In this document: piece by piece, positions 54,095 to 63,082 of the stretch | How positions within the stretch are numbered: position 1 is the first letter of the stretch | Layout: each line of letters starts with the position of its first letter | From: Oricola nitratireducens | GTDB lineage: Bacteria > Pseudomonadota > Alphaproteobacteria > Rhizobiales > Rhizobiaceae | Length of the DNA stretch: 64,000 nucleotides | Direction: 5' to 3' | NCBI RefSeq assembly: GCF_014904745.1 | Contig: NZ_JACZCS010000021.1 | Coordinates: forward strand, 32,560-96,559 | The notes under the pieces: generated by a model | The model's database searches: none | What the model was told of the DNA's origin: nothing | The model's input: only the letters and a program-made list of their open reading frames with translations | Made by a program: the position numbers and the translations under genes

Positions 54095-54875
54095 CGGCCG
54101 CCCGACACCTGCCGGCGGTCTCCTGACCTGCCGGGAAGCCGGCGCGGCCGACAAGCCGGTGCTTGTGTTGCTGCACGGTTTCGGCGGATCCGGCCATCAT
54201 TTCGATTCCATTCTCGAGCCGCTATCCGCTGTTGCTCATGTCGTTCTCCCGGATTTGCCGGGGCACGGACAATCCTGCGATTTCGCCGGTTCGCGGCATC
54301 CGCGCGCGGCGGCCGAGGCCGTGCTGGCGACGCTCTCCGCAATGGGTTGCGACCGGTTCCATCTGGCGGGTTTTTCCCTTGGCGGGGCTGTTGCCAGCCT
54401 GATCGCCCTCCAGGCGCCGGAGCGAATCCTTTCACTGACGCTTCTGGCGCCGGGCGGTTTCGGTTCCGAGATCGCGGCCGAGACGCTGCGGACATTCGCC
54501 GCCGCGGACACGGCCGACACGCTGCGCGCCGCGGCGCAAAGGATGATGGCGCCCGGCGCAACGCCGCCGGAAGCCGAACTTGCCCAATTGCTGCGCGAAC
54601 GCGAAAACGAAACCTTGCGCGAGACACTTGCCGCGATCGCCGCGATGATCACCAAGGACGGGCGGCAGGGCGCCATCCCGCGCTCCGATCTGGCGCGCAT
54701 TTCCTGTCCGGTGCGCGTCGTCTGGGGCACGCAAGACCCGGTTCTGCCGGTTTCGCAATCCCGGGATCTGCCGCCGCAATTCGATCTTCGCCTCGTTCCC
54801 GGCGCCGGGCACATGCTCGTGCACGAGGCGCGCGATGCCGTGATCGAAACGCTGCTCGCTTCCGTCGCGGCCTGA
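54084..54875 (+). CDS. Alpha/beta hydrolase
   Basis: 263 residues of the single-domain hydrolase fold. The oxyanion region is VLVLLHGFGGSGHH and the nucleophile Ser lies in the elbow AGFSLGGAVA (about residue 98). The Asp is in VWGTQDPVLP and the His in GAGHMLVHEA. The helical cap lies between residues 130 and 195. It resembles esterase/lipase-like and dihydrolipoamide-associated hydrolases; the substrate is unknown. The start overlaps the TPR protein gene, suggesting coupled expression. Confidence 0.8.
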   Translation: MKDNGRPTPAGGLLTCREAGAADKPVLVLLHGFGGSGHHFDSILEPLSAVAHVVLPDLPGHGQSCDFAGSRHPRAAAEAVLATLSAMGCDRFHLAGFSLGGAVASLIALQAPERILSLTLLAPGGFGSEIAAETLRTFAAADTADTLRAAAQRMMAPGATPPEAELAQLLRERENETLRETLAAIAAMITKDGRQGAIPRSDLARISCPVRVVWGTQDPVLPVSQSRDLPPQFDLRLVPGAGHMLVHEARDAVIETLLASVAA

Positions 54876-54958
54876 CAGACACCGTCCCCTCGCCAATACC
54901 CGGTCCGCTGTGCAGCGCAAAAAGAGTCGCGCGGCGTCGAAATTATTGTTAACAAAAC

Positions 54959-55729
54959 ATGAACAAGACCGGAAACGGGATACGGCCCAAGAGTATGGAC
55001 CAGGACAAGCCACGGGAACCGGAGACAAGCCGGCTCGTCGAAGCCGTCCGCAGGGTGCGGATTGCCTCGGCGGACAAATCCGATGTCGTCGTCGAGATGC
55101 GCGACGCGGTGCGGACGCGGCTGGAATTGCTCGCGCAGGATCTCAAGCCGGTCATCGAGGACATTCCGCCCGATGACGACCGGTTCGATTTCGCGCTGTC
55201 GGCCGGACTGGAGCCGCGTTTCTGGATCGATGCCACCGCGCATGTGATGATGGGACCGGACCGGCGAACCTATCGCTTCGTACGCGATACGCGGCTGGGC
55301 CGGATCCTGCTTGCGGAGTCGGCCAATCGCGACGAAGTCGCCGAACGGGTCATTTCCTATATCGCGATGCGCATTCACGAGCGTGAACTGGCCTTTTCGG
55401 GGGATACGATATCGTACCGCGAACTGGTGACCGGGCGGGCCATCGACCACGATGCCGACGACATGGTGTTGCGCCGCCAGGAACGGCTGCGCCACAAGAT
55501 CGAGCAGGCGGTCGCCGAGTTGCCTGGTGGCGCATCCGAAGCAGAAGCCGAAGTGCCGGCGAAGGCGCCGCCGCCTGTTTCCGCTCCCCCGGTGGAGCGC
55601 GGCGCGCCCGATCAAGGCTGCAGATTTGCGCGCGCGGTCGCTGCCGGGCTGTTCTGGATCCTGTTCGGCGCGGCGCTCAGCGCCGGAACGCTGCTCTATG
55701 TCTTCCGCGACATGCTCGCTCAGCGATAG
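54959..55729 (+). CDS. Conserved hypothetical protein with C-terminal membrane helix
   Basis: 256 residues. A soluble N-terminal domain (20-175) contains VVEMRDAVRTRLELLAQDLK, FALSAGLEPRFWIDATAHVM and EVAERVISYIAMRIHERELA. A Pro/Ala linker (185-210) leads to one C-terminal membrane helix (AAGLFWILFGAALSAGTLLY). Tail-anchored topology with the domain in the cytoplasm is likely. I recall similar uncharacterised proteins in Rhizobiales but no function. It converges with the metallophosphoesterase gene, with a 10-base overlap. Confidence 0.65.
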   Translation: MNKTGNGIRPKSMDQDKPREPETSRLVEAVRRVRIASADKSDVVVEMRDAVRTRLELLAQDLKPVIEDIPPDDDRFDFALSAGLEPRFWIDATAHVMMGPDRRTYRFVRDTRLGRILLAESANRDEVAERVISYIAMRIHERELAFSGDTISYRELVTGRAIDHDADDMVLRRQERLRHKIEQAVAELPGGASEAEAEVPAKAPPPVSAPPVERGAPDQGCRFARAVAAGLFWILFGAALSAGTLLYVFRDMLAQR

Positions 55730-56628
55730 AGAACACGGCGGTCCGTGACGGCCGTCAGGCCGGTTTTCCCGGTCAGCGAATGTTCTTCGAAGCTGCAGGA
55801 CCAATGGCCGGGACGGCCGTCGATCTCGAACAGGTTGAATGCCGCCGCCGGATGTTTGCCGCCCGGCGCTTCGGCGCCGGAAGGAACGCCGATGACCGGC
55901 ACGGCGAGGCGCTGCGGCCCGAGGATCTCGTTGCGTTGCGGCAGGTGGGTATGCCCGTGCAGGACGAGTTCGGCGCCGTGCTCGCGGATCACCGACTGGA
56001 ACAGCCGGATTCCGTAAAGCCGTTTCTGCGCTGTCGTCGCGCGGCGCACCGGCGGGTGGTGGATCAGGATCACACGGAAAAGGCCGGAATCGCGCGCGCG
56101 GTCGAGAAGCTGACCGAGGCCCCTGGCCTGCCTTCGGGAGAAGATGCCCGACGCCATGAACGGCGCTGTCGCGATCGCGCTGTTGACGCCGATGATCGCG
56201 ACCGGTCCGCGCCGGCGCAAATAGGGAAAACCGCTCCTCGTCACGGTGATGCCTGCCGCCTCGCTGGTCATGTTTGCCCGCCAGGCGGTGACGGCCTTGG
56301 AAAGGGCGCCGCGCACATAGGCGTCGTGGTTTCCCGGCACGACGCTGACGTGTTCCGGATTTCCGAGTTCACCGAGCCATGCGGCCGCGTTCACGATCTC
56401 GGCGTCGAGGGCGAGGTTGGTCAGGTCGCCGGTGACCGCGATATGGTCAGGCATCTTTTTCGCCATGGCGGCGACAAGCTGTCCGACCGTTCCGCCAGCC
56501 ATGTGGGCGGCCCGGTTCTGTCTCCAGTTGATGTAACCGGTGATACGCTTGGAAAAGAGGTCCGGCAGCCGCACATCCGGCAGCGGCGCCAGATGTACGT
56601 CGGAGATATGTGCGAGACGAAATGCCAT
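55720..56628 (-). CDS. Calcineurin-like metallophosphoesterase
   Basis: 302 residues with the five metal-binding blocks of the family: AHISDVHLA (D and H near the N-terminus), VTGDLTNLA, VVPGNHDAYV, ILIHHPPVRR and LVLHGHTHLPQ. The protein hydrolyses phosphoesters, possibly a cyclic nucleotide or nucleotide derivative in the cytoplasm, since no signal peptide is seen. Divergent from the NUDIX hydrolase gene. It overlaps the convergent hypothetical gene by 10 bases. Confidence 0.85.
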   Translation of the reverse strand: MAFRLAHISDVHLAPLPDVRLPDLFSKRITGYINWRQNRAAHMAGGTVGQLVAAMAKKMPDHIAVTGDLTNLALDAEIVNAAAWLGELGNPEHVSVVPGNHDAYVRGALSKAVTAWRANMTSEAAGITVTRSGFPYLRRRGPVAIIGVNSAIATAPFMASGIFSRRQARGLGQLLDRARDSGLFRVILIHHPPVRRATTAQKRLYGIRLFQSVIREHGAELVLHGHTHLPQRNEILGPQRLAVPVIGVPSGAEAPGGKHPAAAFNLFEIDGRPGHWSCSFEEHSLTGKTGLTAVTDRRVLYR

Positions 56629-56705
56629 GGGCCTTTCGTAAGGCAGCCGATGCGGATTACAAGCGATGAAAGGCGATCATCGCCAGCGGAGAAACGGAAC
56701 CGGCC

Positions 56706-57164
56706 ATGAAACCCGACCTGCGATCGCGGCTGTTCCATGCCTGGTTCCTGTTGAGCCGGCCGATGACGCTCGGCGTGCGCGCGATCGCGACGGATGCCGA
56801 GCGGCGCGTTCTCCTCGTCAAGCACACCTATGTCGCCGGATGGCACCTTCCGGGCGGCGGGGTGGAAAGCGGCGAGACGGTCCTGGAGGCTCTCGCAAAG
56901 GAGTTGCGCGAGGAGGCCAACGCGGAGTTCGGCGCAGCGCCGCTGCTGCAGTCCGTCCATTTCAACAACAAGGTGACGCGGCGCGACCATGTCGTGGTCT
57001 ATCGCTGCGACAATGTCCGGCAGTTCGCCCCGAAACGGCGTGATTACGAGATCGTCGCCGCGGAATTTTTCCCGCTCGACGCGCTGCCGGACGGCATCAC
57101 GAAGTCAACTGCGCAGCGCATTCGCGAATTCAACGACGGAACCGTCCCCGATCCCTTCTGGTGA
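56706..57164 (+). CDS. NUDIX hydrolase
   Basis: 152 residues. The NUDIX box is complete at about residues 54-76: GGGVESGETVLEALAKELRE followed by EANAEF, with the REUxEE-type glutamates for Mg binding. The family cleaves nucleoside diphosphates linked to another moiety; the substrate here is unknown. Its last 60 bases overlap the 3' end of the convergent glutathionyl-hydroquinone reductase gene. Confidence 0.85.
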   Translation: MKPDLRSRLFHAWFLLSRPMTLGVRAIATDAERRVLLVKHTYVAGWHLPGGGVESGETVLEALAKELREEANAEFGAAPLLQSVHFNNKVTRRDHVVVYRCDNVRQFAPKRRDYEIVAAEFFPLDALPDGITKSTAQRIREFNDGTVPDPFW

Positions 57165-58145
57165 GGGGCCGAACCGGCCGCGGTCATGCGGCGCGGAAAA
57201 ATCGATTTCGGGACCGACGGGAATGATGCCGGTCGGATTGATGCTTTCGTGACTGCCGTAATAATGCGCCTTGATGTGGTGCATGTTCACGGTCTCCGCG
57301 ACGCCCGGCACCTGGTAGAGATCGCGCGTGTAACCGGAGAGGTTCGGATAGTCGGCGATCCGCCGCAGATTGCACTTGAAATGGCCGACATAGACCGGGT
57401 CGAAACGCACCAGCGTCGTAAATAGCCGCCAGTCGGCCTCGGTGATCCTGTCTCCGGCGAGATAGCGCTGCCGGGACAGGCGATCCTCCAGCGTGTCCAG
57501 CGTTTCGAAGACATCGGCGACGGCTTCCTCATAGGCATCCTGCGTCGTGGCGAAACCGGCGCGATAGACGCCGTTGTTGACGTTCGGATAGACGAGATCG
57601 TTGATCGCATCGATCTCGTCGCGCAGGGGCTCCGGATAGAAGTCGGTTGTATCGCCCGTCAGATCGTCGAATGCCGCGTTGAACATGCGGATGATTTCCG
57701 ATGACTCGTTGGAGACGATCGTGCCGCGCTTCGTATCCCAGAGAACGGGCACGGTGACGCGGCCGGAATAATCGGATTTGGCGCGAACATAGATGTCGCG
57801 CAGATATTGCGACCCGAACAGCCGGTCGCCCGTGCCGCCGTCGGACGCATCGAAGGTCCAGCCGTCCTCGCCCATGAAATGGTCGACGACGGAGACCGGG
57901 ATGAGGGGCTCCAGCTTCTTCAGCTTGCGGACTATCAGGGTGCGGTGCGCCCAGGGGCAGGCGAGCGAGACATAGAGATGGTAGCGCCCGGCCTCCGCCT
58001 CGAAGCCGCTCTCGCCCGACGGTCCGGCGCTGCCGTCCGCGGTGATCCAGTTGCGAAATTGCGCGTCGGTGCGAATGAAGCGTCCGCCGGTCGACCTGGT
58101 GTCGTACCACTGCGTGTTCCACTCGCCATCGATCAACAGTCCCAT
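57105..58145 (-). CDS. Glutathionyl-hydroquinone reductase (Xi-class glutathione transferase)
   Basis: 346 residues from ATG 58145. The thioredoxin-like domain has the Xi-class Cys motif LACPWAHRTLIVRKL (about residue 62). It is followed by VPVLWDTKRGTIVSNESSEI and the all-helical domain with YPNVNNGVYRAGFATTQDAY and HIKAHYYGSHESINPTGIIP. The enzyme reduces glutathionyl-(hydro)quinones with glutathione, detoxifying quinones. Convergent overlap of 60 bases with the NUDIX gene. Confidence 0.88.
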   Translation of the reverse strand: MGLLIDGEWNTQWYDTRSTGGRFIRTDAQFRNWITADGSAGPSGESGFEAEAGRYHLYVSLACPWAHRTLIVRKLKKLEPLIPVSVVDHFMGEDGWTFDASDGGTGDRLFGSQYLRDIYVRAKSDYSGRVTVPVLWDTKRGTIVSNESSEIIRMFNAAFDDLTGDTTDFYPEPLRDEIDAINDLVYPNVNNGVYRAGFATTQDAYEEAVADVFETLDTLEDRLSRQRYLAGDRITEADWRLFTTLVRFDPVYVGHFKCNLRRIADYPNLSGYTRDLYQVPGVAETVNMHHIKAHYYGSHESINPTGIIPVGPEIDFSAPHDRGRFGPSPEGIGDGSVVEFANALRS

Positions 58146-58403
58146 TTTTCGGTTCCTTTCCGTTTGTCCCTCCATCTAGACCGGCCTGGGACATGCGTAA
58201 GGTGTCAAACGTCAAACAATGCGTAACCGTTCCGTTTCCGGGGTCCGGGATGAAAAAACAGATGGACCGCAGGGCCTTGCGGTGCTAGGCGGCAATCATG
58301 AGCACCAAGAGCTGGGCATTTTCGATCCGACGATGAACCGGGACGGCTTCGCCGCCTCCGGCCAATTTCGCTTGTCTCATCGTCGTTCACGCCTGGTGCC
58401 ATC

Positions 58404-58910
58404 ATGACTGCCTTCACCATTCTGCCCGAAACGGGCGCATTCGATTCCGCTATCGAGGACCTGCACGCCGAGGCCTTCGGGCCGGGGCGGTTTACGCGCG
58501 CGGCGTTCCGCGTGCGCGAGCAGGGGCCGCATGACCGCGGCCTGTCCTTCGTGGCGGTCGCGCAGGACGGCGAAAAGCTGCTCGGCTCCGTGCGCATGAC
58601 ATGGATCGAGACCGCCGGAACCGGCGCGCGCGGCCTGCTGCTCGGGCCGCTTGCGGTCAAGGACGGGCTGAAAGGCAAGGGCATCGGCAAGGCGCTGATG
58701 CGCAGGAGCGTCGACGCCGCGCGCGACGTTGGTGCGCCCTATATCCTGCTCGTCGGCGACAAGCCCTATTACTGGCCGTTCGGTTTCGAGACCCTGCCGC
58801 GCGGGCAGGTGCAAATGCCGGGGCCGGTCGATCCGGCGCGGTTTCTGGTGTGCGCGCTTCAGCCGGACGTGGTGGAGACGCTTGGGGGGATGGTGCGGTG
58901 GCGGGGGTGA
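58404..58910 (+). CDS. GNAT-family N-acetyltransferase
   Basis: 168 residues. The acetyl-CoA-binding motif is LLLGPLAVKDGLKGKGIGKA followed by LMRRSVDAARD (residues 72-105). The C-terminal YYWPFGFETLPRGQVQMPGP is typical of the YhbS-like branch. The acceptor is unknown. The 3' 110 bases of this gene are copied in the scar at 59993-60110. Confidence 0.82.
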   Translation: MTAFTILPETGAFDSAIEDLHAEAFGPGRFTRAAFRVREQGPHDRGLSFVAVAQDGEKLLGSVRMTWIETAGTGARGLLLGPLAVKDGLKGKGIGKALMRRSVDAARDVGAPYILLVGDKPYYWPFGFETLPRGQVQMPGPVDPARFLVCALQPDVVETLGGMVRWRG

Positions 58911-58929
58911 GGTCCGAACCGGTTCGACA

Positions 58930-59751
58930 CTAGTTCCAGGAGGCCGGATCGAGCCTGAAGAGACTCGCCAACTGCCCGTAGACGGCGGGCTCTTCGCGTT
59001 TCAGCGAAGCCGGTTTCTCGAAGAAGACCTCGACCGCCACGGCGAGAAATTCCACGTGGCTGGTCGCGCCATAGGCATCGAACAGGGTTTTGTGCCCGTA
59101 TTCGACCTTGCGGACATGCCTGTCGAAGGCGTCGACGAATGCATGTTCCCAGTCGCGAAAACTCTGTCCCTTGCTCAGGACGGGGATGGCGTTGGTGTGA
59201 CCCGACAGGTCGTCGACCTGATGGGCGAATTCATGGAAGACGACATTGTGGCCGTCATGGGCGTCGGCAGCGCCGTCTTCCACATCGGTCCATGAAAGAA
59301 CGACGGGGCCGCGCGGCCAGCTTTCGCCGAGGCGCGCCGTTTTGCGTTCCGTCACCACATAGCCGTTCTGCTCCTTCCTCCGTGATGTGAAGGCGTCCGG
59401 ATAGACCAGGATGGTGTAGAGGTTCCGGTACCAGGTGTCCGTATTCACGACGAGCAGGCAGGCTTGCGCCGCGATGGACAGGCGCATTTCCTCGGTCACT
59501 TCGAGACCGTTGCAGCCGACGAACCGTATCTGGTCCAGGAAGAGGTTGATCTTGCCTTCGAGCTTTCGCCGCAAATCGGACGGGAGGCTTCGAACCAGCG
59601 GGACCGATCCTTCGATCATGGCGCGCTGGCGATCCTGCAGTCCGGACGCCAGGAGCCGCCTGCGCCTTCTTCGTCTCGACCAGGCCCTGATGGCATACGC
59701 GCATGCGCCGAGGACCGGGAGAAAGAGCAGGATTATCTGGCCTGTCGACAT
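58930..59751 (-). CDS. MtfA-like zinc peptidase (M90 family)
   Basis: 273 residues. An N-terminal membrane helix (about 5-24) with an Arg-rich stop precedes the peptidase domain. The zinc motif HEFAH is in NVVFHEFAHQVDDLSG (about residue 170), and a third ligand is likely in the SHVEFLAVAVEVFFEKP segment. MtfA in Escherichia coli binds the Mlc repressor and has aminopeptidase activity. The anchored form is common in Alpha- and Betaproteobacteria. Its physiological target here is unknown. Confidence 0.82.
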   Translation of the reverse strand: MSTGQIILLFLPVLGACAYAIRAWSRRRRRRRLLASGLQDRQRAMIEGSVPLVRSLPSDLRRKLEGKINLFLDQIRFVGCNGLEVTEEMRLSIAAQACLLVVNTDTWYRNLYTILVYPDAFTSRRKEQNGYVVTERKTARLGESWPRGPVVLSWTDVEDGAADAHDGHNVVFHEFAHQVDDLSGHTNAIPVLSKGQSFRDWEHAFVDAFDRHVRKVEYGHKTLFDAYGATSHVEFLAVAVEVFFEKPASLKREEPAVYGQLASLFRLDPASWN

Positions 59752-59875
59752 GGGTGCTTTGTACGCTCGGAGGATAATCGGGGGAGCTTTACATAGGTTG
59801 CAACGGCACGAATTGCGAGCGGGCGGACCTGCTCAGGCCGCCGGAAGCCTGCTGGCGCGCTGAAGTGAATGCCCG

Positions 59876-59996
59876 CTACCGTCCCTCTCTCACCCACGTC
59901 CCGGCGAGCGCGAGCAACAGCAGTGCGAGGCCGAGGAAGCCGGAGAACAGCGAGTAGCCCTTGACGCCGAGCAGTTCGGTTTCCTCCGTAGTGCGC
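59876..59996. repeat. Partial duplication of the 3' end of the 60994-63078 gene
   Basis: About 120 bases closely match 60994-61114, which is the stop codon and final membrane helix region of the minus-strand membrane protein gene. The shared core includes CCACGTCCCGGCGAGCGCGA and GAGAACAGCGAGTAG. The copy is in the same orientation. It carries several substitutions, so it is not recent. At its right edge it joins the second copy at a shared GCGC. Confidence 0.85.
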
Positions 59997-60110
59997 GGGC
60001 AGGTGCAAATGCCGGGGCCTGTCGATCCGGCGCGGTTTCTGGTCTGTGCGCTTTGCAGCCGGATGTGGTGGAAACGCTTGACGGGATGGCGCGGTGGGCG
60101 GGACAGGTGA
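59993..60110. repeat. Partial duplication of the GNAT acetyltransferase 3' end
   Basis: About 115 bases match 58799-58912, the last third of the GNAT gene, in the same orientation. The match starts at GCGCGGGCAGGTGCAAATGC and continues to the terminal TGA region, with a few substitutions and small indels. It carries no start and is not a gene. Together with the adjacent copy it forms a chimeric scar. Confidence 0.85.
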
Positions 60111-60265
60111 GTTCAGCTGCTTTGAAATGACGGTTCCGAACCCGGGATGGGTGGACGGTTACCGTGGGCTTTGCCGAATTTCTTCGCTATTGAACGGGGA
60201 TGACGGCGAATGCCGGGAATTCCGCATTGGCGGGACCCCGGTCCAGGCATCCAGAGGAGGACGGC

Positions 60266-60919
60266 ATGACGCGCGGGACTGAACTGAAGCCGGAGTTCCT
60301 GGTCAAGGACGAGGAAGAGCTGAGATCCCTGTTTCCGGCAACGCATGCGATTGCCGTCGAGAAATGCCAGAACCGTCTCGACGAACATGCGATGGACTTC
60401 GTCGCCCGATCGCCGTTCCTGTGCATCGGAACGCAGTCGCCGGACGGGTCGGCCGATGTCAGCCCGAGAGGCGATCCGTGCGGATTCGTGAAGATCCTGG
60501 ACGACAGGACGCTGCTGATCCCGGACCGGCCCGGAAACAACCGCCTCGACACGCAGGCGAACATCATGGCCAATCCGGCCGTCGGGCTGTTGTTCATGGT
60601 TCCCGGATTCGACGACACGCTGCGCGTGAACGGAAAAGCCAGGATTACGCGCGACCCGGATTTGCTCGCCTTGACCGCGGTGCAGGACCGGACGCCAAGG
60701 GTCGCCATCGTCGTTGCGGTCGAGGAAGTGTTCCTTCATTGCGCCAAGGCGTTCCGGCGCTCGAAATTGTGGGATCCGGGCCAGATCCAGGATCGCGGCG
60801 AAATGCCGTCGCTGATCAGGATCATCCTCGATCAGACCTCGGGAGCGCCCGACGACCCCGAGGAGATGAAGAAGAGGGAAGCAGCCCTCGAGGACGGGTA
60901 TCGAAAAACGATGTACTGA
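60266..60919 (+). CDS. Pyridoxamine-phosphate-oxidase-fold FMN-binding protein (MSMEG_1061-like)
   Basis: 217 residues from ATG 60266 (GAGGA upstream). The split-barrel core has FLCIGTQSPDGSADVSPRGD (about residue 52), the phosphate/FMN site IPDRPGNNRLDTQANIM and the VFLHCAKAFRRSKLWDP motif near residue 160. This fits the MSMEG_1061/PPOX family of flavin-dependent oxidoreductases with unknown substrate. The downstream gene is convergent. The DNA just upstream is a duplication scar, so its promoter may have been changed. Confidence 0.82.
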   Translation: MTRGTELKPEFLVKDEEELRSLFPATHAIAVEKCQNRLDEHAMDFVARSPFLCIGTQSPDGSADVSPRGDPCGFVKILDDRTLLIPDRPGNNRLDTQANIMANPAVGLLFMVPGFDDTLRVNGKARITRDPDLLALTAVQDRTPRVAIVVAVEEVFLHCAKAFRRSKLWDPGQIQDRGEMPSLIRIILDQTSGAPDDPEEMKKREAALEDGYRKTMY

Positions 60920-60993
60920 AATCCGGGGGATGATCGCAAACCCGTCGCGAACGACGAGGCTTCCCGACATGCGGAATGCCGAAAGCGGAAGTC

Positions 60994-63078
60994 CTACCGC
61001 CCCTCGCGCATCCACGTCCCGGCGAGCGCGAGCAACAGCAGTGCGAGGCCGAGGAAACCCGAGAACAGCGAGTAGCTCTTGACGCCGAGGAGTTCGGTTT
61101 CCTCGGTCGTGCGCAGCCCGAGCCAGTTGTGGCCGGCGGCGCCCGCATTGGCCCGCACCGGCAGGATCCCCGGCACAGTCAGCGACTGCGATGCGTCGAG
61201 CAGGCGGCGGATCGAGCCGCCGCTCGCCCTGGCGACCGGCGCAAGGACGTCCATGGTCGAGATCATGGAGCGGAATTCCGGCGCGTCCACCGGGCCGGCA
61301 TGGGCGAGCGTGGTGAAGTCGCCCTGGGCGATCTGGTAAAGGCCGACCTCGTCGGTCTCGACGCGGGCGGAGAAAATGCCGTTGCCATTGTCCTGCAGCG
61401 GGACTTCCGTCTCGACGCCCGAGGGGGATTTCAGGCGCGCCGGGCCGGTCGTGTCGGACATCGTCTGGCGCTTGATCGTCAGCGTCTGGCCGTCGGTCGC
61501 AGCCGTCAGCGCTTCCTCCTCCAGCTCCGGCTCCTTCATCAGCCAGTGCGCCATGCGCCGGTAGAGCCCGACATGCGGCCCGCCGCCCTCGAAGCCGCGC
61601 GCCCACAGCCAGCCCTGGTCCGACAGGATCATGCCGACGCGGCCCTCGCCGAAGCGGTTGAGCACCAGCAGCGGCTGTTCGTCCGGACCGACCATGGCGA
61701 CGGTGCCCTTCGGCGTCTCGACATTGATCGCGCGGAACCAGCGGCCCCAATGCGGCGGCTCGGACTGGCCGCCCTCGAGATCGCGCGTCACCGGGTGGCG
61801 CTTTCCTTCCGGCGAAATCCGGGGGAAATAGCCTTTCGACGTGATGATGCCCGTCGGCGTCGCGGGAAGCGCGTTGACGAGCGGCGTGTTGGCGATGGAA
61901 TTCTCGCCGGCATATTCGGGCCCGGCGGCGACCAGCAGCGCGCCGCCATTGCGCACATATTCGGCGATATAGTCGTAATAGAGCGTCGGCAGGACGTTGC
62001 GGTACTGGTAGCGGTCGAAGATGATCAGGTCGAAATCCTCGATCTTCTCGACGAAGAGCTCGCGCGTCGGGAAGGCGATCAGCGACAATTCGTTGATCGG
62101 CGTGCCGTCCTGCTTTTCCGGCGGGCGCAGGATGGTGAAGTGGACGAGATCGACCGAGGCATCCGATTTCAAGAGGTTGCGCCAGGTGCGTTCGCCGGAA
62201 TGCGGCTCGCCGGAAACCAGCAGCACGCGCAGGTTTTCGCGGATGCCCTGCATCTGGGCGACGGCGCGGTTGTTCGATGTCGTCAGTTCGCCGGGCAGTT
62301 CGTTGACGGCCAGTTCGATGATGTTGGCGCCGGCGTGGTCGAGTTTTAGCTGCAGCGGCGTTTCGACGCCGGGAACGGCGCTGTCGGTGGCGACGAGATC
62401 GCCGTTCAGGAAAACCTGCACGGTGACCGGCGCGGACCCCTTGGTGCCGGAATCGGTCACCTGATAGGTCATCGACACCGGCTGGCCGGTGATCGAGAAG
62501 CGCGGCGCTTGGGTGAACTCGATCTTGCGGTCGAATTCGTCGCTGCGGCCCGTCGTCAGGACGTGCAGCGGCACATTCGGCGGAAGGCCGGTGTCGCCGC
62601 CCGACGGCACGTCGTGGACCTGGCCGTCGGTGATCATGATCGCGCCGCCGATGCGCGACGGCGGCACGTCGCGGATGGTCGCGGCCAGCGCCTCGAACAG
62701 CCTTGTCTCGGTCTGCGCGCTGCCATTATCGGACGTGCCGGCGTCGACTTCCCGGACCTCGAATTGCGGGAAGCGGGCGATACGGCTTTTGAGCGTTTCC
62801 AGCGCGGTCTCGGTGGTTTCGGGCCGTTCGCCGAGCTTCTGGCTCTGGCTGCGGTCGACGATGAGGGGAACGACGGTTTTCAGCGGCGCGCGTTCTTCCT
62901 CGTTGACGACCGGATTGGCGACGGCGAGCGCCAGTGCCGCGGCGGCGCCGGCGCGCAGCACCGCGCCGCGCGTGCGCGACAGGAGCGCCCAGGCGACGAG
63001 AGCCACGGCCGGCAGGCAGACCAGCGCGAGCAGCCACCACGAGGTCAGCGGGGCGAAATCGAGGGAGAGGTTCACCAT
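60994..63078 (-). CDS. Large membrane protein with vWA-like/amidotransferase-like regions (MoxR/DUF58-cluster type)
   Basis: 694 residues from ATG 63078. Two or more N-terminal membrane helices (about 13-35 and 40-62) precede a vWA-like region (VVPLIVDRSQSQKLG, GGAIMITDGQVHDVP) whose MIDAS is incomplete. It continues with a glutamine-amidotransferase-like domain (RVLLVSGEPHSGERTWRNLL, GGALLVAAGPEYAGE) and a C-terminal membrane helix. Such proteins sit in MoxR-DUF58-vWA-DUF4159 clusters of unknown function in envelope biology. Its start lies 4 bases past the DUF4159 gene end, so the two form an operon. Its 3' end has a partial copy at 59876-59996. Confidence 0.8.
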   Translation of the reverse strand: MVNLSLDFAPLTSWWLLALVCLPAVALVAWALLSRTRGAVLRAGAAAALALAVANPVVNEEERAPLKTVVPLIVDRSQSQKLGERPETTETALETLKSRIARFPQFEVREVDAGTSDNGSAQTETRLFEALAATIRDVPPSRIGGAIMITDGQVHDVPSGGDTGLPPNVPLHVLTTGRSDEFDRKIEFTQAPRFSITGQPVSMTYQVTDSGTKGSAPVTVQVFLNGDLVATDSAVPGVETPLQLKLDHAGANIIELAVNELPGELTTSNNRAVAQMQGIRENLRVLLVSGEPHSGERTWRNLLKSDASVDLVHFTILRPPEKQDGTPINELSLIAFPTRELFVEKIEDFDLIIFDRYQYRNVLPTLYYDYIAEYVRNGGALLVAAGPEYAGENSIANTPLVNALPATPTGIITSKGYFPRISPEGKRHPVTRDLEGGQSEPPHWGRWFRAINVETPKGTVAMVGPDEQPLLVLNRFGEGRVGMILSDQGWLWARGFEGGGPHVGLYRRMAHWLMKEPELEEEALTAATDGQTLTIKRQTMSDTTGPARLKSPSGVETEVPLQDNGNGIFSARVETDEVGLYQIAQGDFTTLAHAGPVDAPEFRSMISTMDVLAPVARASGGSIRRLLDASQSLTVPGILPVRANAGAAGHNWLGLRTTEETELLGVKSYSLFSGFLGLALLLLALAGTWMREGR

Positions 63079-63082
63079 CGCG

